The position numbers and the translations under genes are program-made. Under the pieces are notes generated by a model. The model saw nothing but the letters and a program-made list of their open reading frames with translations, had not been told where the DNA came from and searched no databases. Of a stretch of DNA of 37,065 bases, positions 32,042-37,065 are shown one piece after another (the first letter of the stretch is position 1; every line of letters begins with the position of its first letter). The DNA lies in contig JAFBAK010000070.1 in assembly GCA_019247795.1 (NCBI GenBank), positions 1 through 37,065 of the forward strand. Reading direction: 5' to 3'. The DNA is from Hyphomicrobiales bacterium (GTDB lineage Bacteria; Pseudomonadota; Alphaproteobacteria; Rhizobiales; Beijerinckiaceae).

Positions 32042-32443
32042 GACGAGCTTGCGTTGGAGCCGCGGATCGACGAGAGCTTATGCCGCCGTCGGCGTTTCAT
32101 CGACAACAAGTAGAGCTCGGCGCCGAACTTTTCGTCATGTCCAAGTCCTGTGCTGGCAAGTCCTCTGTTAGTAGGTCCCGTGCCAGGAAGTCCCCTGCTG
32201 GTGACTTCCTTAGGGCATCAATTGCAAACGAACGCTAGCCGATTCGGTGAGAAGCGACTATTTTCAACCTCGACTCGAAGCTCAGGTGATCCGGCCGAAG
32301 GTTCTTGCCCGGCGCGGATCGAAGTGAAGGCGAACCGGATATTCGATCCGGTCGCCCGCAGGATCGTTCTCAAGACGTAAACAAGAGCATAATGGCGCTT
32401 CCCTTCAACGCCGTGTTGCTCGTTCGAGGCAGTGGAGGTCTTC
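32042..32443. other. 402-base divergent intergenic region with repeats and a stem-loop
   Basis: Contains the four-copy 15-bp tandem repeat (32143-32202) and an inverted repeat ACCGGAT-ATTCG-ATCCGGT (32334-32352) about 90 bases before msrA. No convincing coding sequence. It must hold promoters for both flanking genes, but I cannot place -10/-35 elements confidently. Confidence 0.5.
32143..32202. repeat. Four-copy 15-bp degenerate tandem repeat
   Basis: The units are AAGTCCTGTGCTGGC, AAGTCCTCTGTTAGT, AGGTCCCGTGCCAGG and AAGTCCCCTGCTGGT, each starting at a 15-base step. They share AxGTCCnnTGnnnG. The array is followed by the near-inverted GACTTCCT. No family recognised. Confidence 0.7.
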
Positions 32444-33097
32444 ATGTTTTCGTTCCGCAAGAAAGTCGCCATGCCTTCTTCTGGCGAGGCACTTCCCGGC
32501 AGGTCTCGGCCGATCCCGACGGCGCGCCGCCACTTCGTGAATGGACGGGACCTTGCGCCACCCTATCCCGATGGGCTTGAGCAGGTGCTCTTCGGAATGG
32601 GATGCTTCTGGGGCGCCGAAAAAGCGTTCTGGAACATCGGCGGCGTGTGGGTCACCGCGGTCGGCTATGCGGGCGGCACGACACCCAATCCGACTTACGA
32701 GGAAGTGTGCACGGGACTGACCGGTCAGAACGAGGTCGTGCTCGTCGTCTACGATCCCAAAAAACTCTCCTTCGAGGAGCTTCTGCGCATCTTTTGGGAA
32801 GGTCACGATCCGACCCAAGGTATGCGGCAGGGCAATGACGTCGGCACGCAATACCGCTCCGCTATCTACACGACAAAGCCCGAGCAGATGGCCGCTGCGG
32901 AAGCCTCGCGCACAGCTTACGAAAAGCGGCTCGAGGCCTCAGGCCACGGCAAGATCACCACGGAGATCGCCAAGGCAGGCCCCTTTTACTTCGCCGAGGA
33001 CTACCACCAGCAATATCTCGCGAAAAATCCGAATGGCTATTGCGGGCTTGGGGGCACCGGCGTCTCCTGCCCGATCGGAACCGGTGTCCTGACCTGA
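32444..33097 (+). CDS. msrA: Peptide-methionine (S)-S-oxide reductase MsrA
   Basis: A 217-residue MsrA. The catalytic Cys54 lies in [13 protein letters not shown], followed by [46 protein letters not shown] and [13 protein letters not shown], all invariant blocks. The C-terminal Cys200 and Cys209 ([13 protein letters not shown]) are the resolving cysteines. It reduces methionine-S-sulfoxide in proteins with thioredoxin. About 40 N-terminal residues precede the domain, the length usual for the longer proteobacterial form. The ATG at 32444 is preceded by GTGGAGGTC. Expressed alone. Confidence 0.96.
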   Translation: MFSFRKKVAMPSSGEALPGRSRPIPTARRHFVNGRDLAPPYPDGLEQVLFGMGCFWGAEKAFWNIGGVWVTAVGYAGGTTPNPTYEEVCTGLTGQNEVVLVVYDPKKLSFEELLRIFWEGHDPTQGMRQGNDVGTQYRSAIYTTKPEQMAAAEASRTAYEKRLEASGHGKITTEIAKAGPFYFAEDYHQQYLAKNPNGYCGLGGTGVSCPIGTGVLT

Positions 33098-33164
33098 GGA
33101 CGCCAGCTGCTTTCCGGTTCGCCGTACATCCGTACTGCGGACGATCGGGCGAGATTTGAAGCGC

Positions 33165-33662
33165 CTACCCGGTCAAAACGGCGCCCGAGACGCCGTCGAA
33201 GGCGCCCGGGACAAGCTCGAGCCACAACAGCCTCTCCGGATCGACCGGGCCGGGCAGCTCGAGCCGTCCTACGGGCACCTTGGTGAAGCCGGAACGCCGA
33301 TAGTAGGGCTCGTCGCCGACGAGAATGACCCGGGCGTCCTCCTTCTTTCGGGCTGCATCGAGCGCCGCTGCGATCAACTCGAAACCGATCCCCCTGCTCA
33401 TGAAGGCCGGCTCGACCGCGATCGGCCCGAGCACGAGGCCCGGTGCCCCGCCCATGGTCACCGGCGAGAGCCGGATCGACCCAACGAGATAAGTGCCGAC
33501 ATGGGCCGTAAAGCAAAGATCGGCACGCGGCGTCGCGCCCTCCCGCAAGCGAAAGGCGGTGCGCGCGAATCGGCCCGGCCCGAAGGCGCGCTCGTGCAGG
33601 CGCTCGATCGCATCCGCGTCGGAAGGATCTTCACGGCGGATGAGCAGGGGTAATGTGGTCAT
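33165..33662 (-). CDS. GNAT-family N-acetyltransferase (YhbS-like)
   Basis: A 165-residue acetyltransferase. The acetyl-CoA-binding motif is GPIAVEPAFMSRGIGFELI (R-G-x-G pyrophosphate loop), preceded by strands VGTYLVGSIRLSPV and followed by ARVILVGDEPYYRRSGF. The YYRRSGF tyrosine fits the usual general acid position. The substrate is unknown. The frame is open to 33791, but the ATG at 33662 starts the domain; no clear ribosome site is seen at either. It converges with msrA across a 67-base gap. Confidence 0.88.
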   Translation of the reverse strand: MTTLPLLIRREDPSDADAIERLHERAFGPGRFARTAFRLREGATPRADLCFTAHVGTYLVGSIRLSPVTMGGAPGLVLGPIAVEPAFMSRGIGFELIAAALDAARKKEDARVILVGDEPYYRRSGFTKVPVGRLELPGPVDPERLLWLELVPGAFDGVSGAVLTG

Positions 33663-33886
33663 CGGGTGAGCAATGGTGGTGGGATGGGATGGGAGTTCGT
33701 CGCCGAAGGCAGCGTTCTTTAAGTGAGACCGCGGCGCGACGCAAAAAGGACCGCGCGCCGCAATCGCCCCCTTATTTTGCCAAGCAATCATGTTTATATC
33801 GCCCTTACGCGCTCAGAGCAGGTCCCTTCTGGAAAAGCCGTCTTTCCTGCTTCTCAATCATAATCCGGGCGCGTAACAGGTGACGC

Positions 33887-34000
33887 ATGCTGGCCTTCAT
33901 CATCTCGCTCCTGAGCGGCCGCTCTTTTCACTGGCGGCCCGATCTCGACACAAGCGATCCTTTCATCCTTTCCACGCTCTTCGCGGACGGCGCTCACTGA
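33887..34000 (+). CDS. Possible 37-residue small protein upstream of mbfA
   Basis: The frame ATG 33887 to TGA 33998-34000 translates as MLAFIISLLSGRSFHWRPDL and so on to ADGAH. AGGTGA lies a few bases upstream. The hydrophobic start could be a short membrane peptide. No family known, and chance frames of this size are common at this GC content. Confidence 0.2.
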   Translation: MLAFIISLLSGRSFHWRPDLDTSDPFILSTLFADGAH

Positions 34001-34112
34001 AGCTTGCCTCGGCCCCTTGGCGGGCCGTGGGTTCGACGCGCTTTGCTGCATTCTGTTTGCGCCTTACCGCCGCTCCCTCACGCGGCTTTTGCAAATGTGA
34101 GCGCACTTCGTG

Positions 34113-34168
34113 ATCGCAGCCTTGTGGCCGCAGCCTTTTGGCCGCAGCCTTTTGGCCGCAGCCTTGCA
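34113..34168. repeat. Four-copy 14-bp tandem repeat upstream of mbfA
   Basis: The units are ATCGCAGCCTTGTG, GCCGCAGCCTTTTG, GCCGCAGCCTTTTG and GCCGCAGCCTTGCA at exact 14-base steps; the middle two are identical. The array ends 12 bases before the iron box, so copy number may alter promoter spacing. Confidence 0.75.
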
Positions 34169-34180
34169 ACCCCTCTTTCC

Positions 34181-34196
34181 TTAGATATATTCTAAA
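34181..34196. promoter_or_regulatory. Candidate Irr-binding iron control element (ICE) of mbfA
   Basis: TTAGATATATTCTAAA (34181-34196) is close to the ICE-type consensus TTTAGAAnnnTTCTAAA bound by Irr in rhizobia, one base off perfect symmetry on the left arm. It overlaps the likely -10/ribosome-site region, 13 bases before the ATG. Irr represses mbfA under iron limitation in Agrobacterium and Bradyrhizobium, so repression here is expected. Confidence 0.7.
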
Positions 34197-34208
34197 GAAG
34201 GAGGTGTC

Positions 34209-35180
34209 ATGAAATCCCTTTCCCAGCTTACCGAATCCGAGGTCCTCGCCTTGGCGATCGCCAATGAGGAAGAGGATTCGCGCATTTATCAGACCTTTGC
34301 CGAAAAGCTTCGCGCGGCATTTCCTGCCTCGGCGCGCGTATTCGACGAAATGGCTGAGGAGGAACGCTCGCATCGCTCGACTCTCTACGACGCCTATCGC
34401 AGCCGTTTCGGCGAGCATTTGCCGCCGATCCGGCGCGAGGACGTGCGTGGCTTCATGAAACGGCGCAGCGTCTGGCTCATGGACAATCTCGGTCTCGAGC
34501 GTATGCGAAAAGAAGCCGAGGTGATGGAGCTGCAGGCCGCGAATTTCTACGACAAGGCGGCGGCACAGGCGCAGGACCTCGGGGTGCGCGAGCTCTTCGT
34601 CCATCTCGCAGAGGTCGAGCGCGACCATGGCAATCGCGCCGCCGAAAGCGAGGACCGAAACCTCACCGTTCCGGCACGGCAAAGGGAAGACGAGGCGAGC
34701 CGGCGGATCTTCATCTTGCAATATATCCAGCCGGGACTCGTCGGTCTCATGGACGGCTCGGTCTCGACCCTTGCCCCGCTCTTCGCCGCCGCCTTCGCCA
34801 CGCGAGAAAATTGGCCGACATTTCTGGTTGGCCTCGCAGCCGCCATCGGGGCCGGGATCAGCATGGGGTTCGCCGAAGCGCTGTCGGACGACGGCAAGCT
34901 TTCCGGCCGCGGCTCGCCGCTCATCCGAGGTTTCGTCTGCGGCCTCATGACCACGGTGGGCGGCATCTTCCACACGATTCCTTATCTCGTGCCCCAAACA
35001 GTGCCGAACGCCTTCTCCATCGCCACCACGATCGCTGCCGTGATCGTGATCATCGAGCTTTCGGTGATCTCCTGGGTGCGGGCCCGGTATATGGATACCC
35101 CGCTTCTTCGCGCTGCCTTCCAGGTTGTCATCGGCGGTATCCTGGTGTTCCTTGCCGGCATCCTCATCGGCAGTGCGTGA
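34209..35180 (+). CDS. mbfA: Membrane-bound ferritin MbfA (ferritin-like domain fused to VIT1-type exporter)
   Basis: A 323-residue protein. Residues 1-150 form a ferritin-like four-helix bundle with iron ligands in EEEDSRIY (20-27), AEEERSHRS (49-57), MELQAANFYD and EVERDHGN (135-142). Residues about 165-323 form the CCC1/VIT1-like membrane domain with the metal-binding MDGSVSTLAP and GISMGFAEALSD elements and three to five helices. MbfA exports iron to protect against iron and peroxide stress. The ATG at 34209 follows AAGGAGG. The EVE-domain gene starts 19 bases after its stop, so the two are likely one transcript under Irr. Confidence 0.93.
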   Translation: MKSLSQLTESEVLALAIANEEEDSRIYQTFAEKLRAAFPASARVFDEMAEEERSHRSTLYDAYRSRFGEHLPPIRREDVRGFMKRRSVWLMDNLGLERMRKEAEVMELQAANFYDKAAAQAQDLGVRELFVHLAEVERDHGNRAAESEDRNLTVPARQREDEASRRIFILQYIQPGLVGLMDGSVSTLAPLFAAAFATRENWPTFLVGLAAAIGAGISMGFAEALSDDGKLSGRGSPLIRGFVCGLMTTVGGIFHTIPYLVPQTVPNAFSIATTIAAVIVIIELSVISWVRARYMDTPLLRAAFQVVIGGILVFLAGILIGSA

Positions 35181-35199
35181 GGATGGGAGAAGCAAAGCC

Positions 35200-35622
35200 A
35201 TGGCCTATTGGCTGTTGAAATCCGAGCCGGATGCCTGGTCCTTCGAGCAGCAGGTGAAGAAGGGCGCGAAGGGCGAACCCTGGACCGGCGTCCGCAACTT
35301 CACGGCGAAGCAGAACCTCAAGCTCATGAAAAAGGGCGAGCGCGCTTTCTTCTACCACTCGAATATCGGCAAGGAGATCGTCGGCATCATCGAGGTCATC
35401 CGTGAGGCTTATCCCGATCCGACCGATGAGAGCGGCAGGTTCTCCGCGGTCGATGTGAAGGCGGTAAAGCCCGTTCCCAATCCGGTGTCCCTCGTGACCA
35501 TCAAGGCGGATCCGCGGCTCGCCGACATGGCGCTCGTGAGATATTCAAGGCTTTCGGTGCAGCCGGTGACGGAGCGCGAATGGCGCCTCATTTGCGAGAT
35601 GGGCGGTGTCGCGGGTGGATGA
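35200..35622 (+). CDS. EVE-domain protein (thymocyte nuclear protein 1-like)
   Basis: A 140-residue PUA-like EVE domain from end to end: AYWLLKSEPDAWSFEQQVKK, WTGVRNFTAKQNLKLMKKGE, AFFYHSNIGKEIVGIIEV, then DVKAVKPVPNPVSLVTIKAD and MALVRYSRLSVQPVTEREW. EVE domains read modified bases in DNA or RNA; the standalone bacterial form is broad and its physiological role is unsettled. GGGAGAAG precedes the ATG, and the gene is 19 bases after mbfA, giving an uncommon pairing with iron control. Confidence 0.93.
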   Translation: MAYWLLKSEPDAWSFEQQVKKGAKGEPWTGVRNFTAKQNLKLMKKGERAFFYHSNIGKEIVGIIEVIREAYPDPTDESGRFSAVDVKAVKPVPNPVSLVTIKADPRLADMALVRYSRLSVQPVTEREWRLICEMGGVAGG

Positions 35623-35702
35623 GGACGAGTAGCCGTGCCAAAGGCGCCTGACCTCATCACTCGCGCTTCTCACTCGTGCTCGACAGCCGGCGCCGCCCTC
35701 GC

Positions 35703-35720
35703 TAGAGCAGGATCGTGCAT
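35703..35720. repeat. Degraded Rhizobiales-type repeat fragment
   Basis: TAGAGCAGGATCGTGCAT in the 231-base gap before apt resembles one end of the AGAGCATGATC...GATCATGCTC element common in Rhizobiales. The other arm is not recognisable, so this is a relic at most. Confidence 0.3.
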
Positions 35721-35853
35721 AAGGCCGCGCGAAGGATGAGGGTCGCTCCCGGAGTGGCGGCATGATTCCTGACCGAGGACTGTTTCCATCCGGTCGCAGC
35801 GCCGTGGTGAAGGCTCGAGCCCGCGAGGCGTCGTTGGTGCAAGGAACGAAGCG

Positions 35854-36399
35854 ATGAATGTGACGGTCCCGTACGACCTGATGTCGACGATCCGCACGAT
35901 CCCGAACTATCCAAAGCCCGGGATCATGTTTCGCGACATCACGACGCTTCTCGGCAACGCGCGCGCCTTTCGTCGCGCCGTGGATGAGCTCGTGCACCCT
36001 TTCGTCGGGGCCAAGATCGACAAGGTCGCCGGCATCGAGGCGCGTGGCTTCATTCTCGGCGGCGCGGTCGCCCATCAGCTTTCGGCCGGCTTCGTGCCGA
36101 TCCGCAAGAAAGGCAAGTTGCCGCACGACACCGTGCGCGTTGCCTATTCGCTCGAATACGGCCTGGACGAGATGGAGATCCATCGCGACGGCGTCTCACC
36201 CGGCGAAAAGGTGATGCTCGTCGACGATTTGATCGCTACCGGCGGCACGGCCGAAGGCGCGGTCAAGCTATTGAAGGAGATCGGCGCCGACATGGTGGGC
36301 GCCTGCTTCATCATCGACCTGCCCGAGCTCGGCGGTGCGGAGAAGATCAGGAAGCTCGGCGTTCCGGTACGCACGCTGATTGAATTCGCCGGCCATTGA
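35854..36399 (+). CDS. apt: Adenine phosphoribosyltransferase
   Basis: A 181-residue APRT, the normal length. [26 protein letters not shown] at the start binds adenine and shapes the pocket; [13 protein letters not shown] and [11 protein letters not shown] are family blocks; the PRPP loop [14 protein letters not shown] is at 120-133. It converts adenine and PRPP to AMP in purine salvage. The ATG at 35854 follows AAGGAACGAAG. The nucleoside hydrolase in operon C could supply purine bases, but that is only a loose link. Confidence 0.97.
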   Translation: MNVTVPYDLMSTIRTIPNYPKPGIMFRDITTLLGNARAFRRAVDELVHPFVGAKIDKVAGIEARGFILGGAVAHQLSAGFVPIRKKGKLPHDTVRVAYSLEYGLDEMEIHRDGVSPGEKVMLVDDLIATGGTAEGAVKLLKEIGADMVGACFIIDLPELGGAEKIRKLGVPVRTLIEFAGH

Positions 36400-36431
36400 A
36401 GGGGCAAGGAAAACGTCGAAAACTGATCGCA

Positions 36432-36451
36432 GCAAGCCCGCTGGGGCTCGC
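36432..36451 (+). terminator. Possible intrinsic terminator after apt
   Basis: GCAAGCCC (36432-36439) pairs with GGGCTCGC (36444-36451), seven of eight pairs, with a 4-base loop. The following AGGAACTTTCCTTTTC is only moderately T-rich. It lies about 32 bases after the apt stop. Confidence 0.4.
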
Positions 36452-36618
36452 AGGAACTTTCCTTTTCGGACCCTGCCTGACACCATCACAGGTCGATGAC
36501 GGATAAGCTGGGTCGGCGCGCGGCTATTCTCGCAGGCGCTCCAGGCTGAAATCAGCGCTGACGTCGTTGAAGATGATGACAGCTATGAGTTCGTTCGGTC
36601 GCCGTTACGCTCGATCGC

Positions 36619-37065
36619 TCAGGCTTGACCGCTCGGCGCCTCTGCGAGTTCGCCCGGCTCAATCAAGCCCTGAGCCAGCATGGCTTTAGCCCTTGCAGAA
36701 ACCCGCAGGACGACCACCAACGTGATGAGCGCGCCTACCAAGATTCCAGCGATGTTGCCCAATCGGGACGGTCCGGAAAGAGTGAGCTTTCCGACCGCGC
36801 CGAGATAGACATACAAAACGGTCTGCGGCAGCGTGCCTACGAAAGTGGCGAGAACATATGGCCACAATCCGATGCGGGTGATTCCGAACAAGTAATTCTG
36901 GACCGTCGCGGGTATGGGCGCCCCAAGCCGAAGCAGGCCGACGAGCCGCCAACCCTCGGCATCTACGGCACGCATGAGAGCCTGCCATCTCGGCCGCTTG
37001 CGCGCGGCGCGCTCGAGTGGTGCTCTGAAAACATATCGCGCGAGTATGAACCCGAGGACCGCTCC
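36619..37065 (-). CDS. TVP38/TMEM64 (SNARE-associated, DedA-like) membrane protein, N-terminus beyond window
   Basis: The frame stays open to the right edge, so about 148 C-terminal residues are seen. Landmarks are FILARYVFRAPLE near the edge, GWRLVGLLRLGAPIPATVQN, then NYLFGITRIGLWPYVLATFV and GTLPQTVLYVYLGAVGKLT, all characteristic of the SNARE-associated core of TVP38-type proteins, followed by a hydrophobic helix LGNIAGILVGALITLVVVL and a cytoplasmic tail. These proteins are thought to aid lipid scrambling or envelope integrity; the bacterial role is unsettled. The LLRL-PxxxxxxxNYxxG motif is intact. The true start lies outside the window; an ATG at 36975 is internal. Confidence 0.85.
   Translation of the reverse strand, partial: GAVLGFILARYVFRAPLERAARKRPRWQALMRAVDAEGWRLVGLLRLGAPIPATVQNYLFGITRIGLWPYVLATFVGTLPQTVLYVYLGAVGKLTLSGPSRLGNIAGILVGALITLVVVLRVSARAKAMLAQGLIEPGELAEAPSGQA

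Larger units (their letters stand above)
33663..34208. other. 546-base region upstream of mbfA with repeat remnants
   Basis: The first half looks like a degraded intergenic repeat (AGAGCAGGTCCCTTCTGG at about 33824). The second half carries a possible 37-codon frame (33887-34000), a 14-bp tandem repeat (34113-34168) and the iron box (34181-34196). The divergent promoter of the acetyltransferase gene is presumably also here, not located. Confidence 0.45.

Noticed and set aside
34015-34045. GGGTTCGAC resembling a tRNA T-loop
   Set aside because: The flanking bases do not form a T-stem, and no acceptor, D-arm or anticodon arm fits upstream.
32143-34168. Tandem arrays considered as a CRISPR array
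   Set aside because: Units of 14-15 bases are contiguous, with no spacers, and no cas genes are present.
33963-35201. Open frame of 412 codons on the minus strand
   Set aside because: Antisense to mbfA, which carries intact ferritin and VIT1 motifs, an iron box and a ribosome site.
36500-36627. Plus-strand frame translating as QALQAEISADVV... up to 36627
   Set aside because: Protein-like but without a start codon, and it overlaps the end of the TVP38-family gene; at most a relic.

Overview
The window is GC-rich and densely coded, with short intergenic gaps and many stop/start overlaps (ATGA, GTGA). Gene content points to an alphaproteobacterium, most likely Hyphomicrobiales (Rhizobiales): a membrane-bound ferritin (MbfA) behind an Irr-type iron box, many FCD-type GntR regulators, several two-component binding-protein transport operons, and degraded copies of intergenic repeats common in that order. 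The organism assignment is inference from content. I saw no rRNA, tRNA or CRISPR.

Left part (1-13.4 kb), catabolic cluster A. The window opens with the end of an IS630-family element inserted at a CTAG site inside a LeuC/aconitase-type gene. Only the C-terminal third of that gene remains, coupled to an intact small subunit. Then come, on the minus strand, a two-subunit TPP decarboxylase of the sulfopyruvate/phosphonopyruvate type and an FCD GntR regulator. Divergently, on the plus strand, lies an apparent operon: ABC ATPase, fused two-domain permease, aldehyde dehydrogenase, second FCD regulator, HyuB, HyuA and a periplasmic binding protein. A palindromic operator overlaps a TTGACA promoter in the divergent gap. 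The plausible logic is uptake, ring or amide opening by HyuAB, 2-oxoacid decarboxylation to an aldehyde, and oxidation to an acid. The substrate cannot be read from sequence.

Middle (13.4-21 kb). A decayed HigA antitoxin gene sits beside an intact Phd/PemK-like toxin-antitoxin pair with a perfect 19-bp operator. Next is transport operon B on the minus strand (binding protein, ATPase, fused permease, threonine aldolase), divergent from a D-2-hydroxyacid dehydrogenase.

Right-middle (21-29.1 kb). Short accessory genes (secreted Ig-like protein, GFA-family zinc protein, fatty-acid-hydroxylase-type membrane protein, small hypothetical) precede minus-strand operon C: hydroxypyruvate isomerase family, CoA-transferase alpha and beta, a TMADH-like flavin oxidoreductase and a nucleoside hydrolase. 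It looks catabolic.

Right end (29.1-37 kb). More housekeeping genes: truA, MgtC family, pgeF, CDP-alcohol phosphatidyltransferase, msrA, GNAT, mbfA with an EVE-domain gene, apt, and a TVP38-family gene cut by the window edge. Gaps here carry short degenerate tandem repeats.
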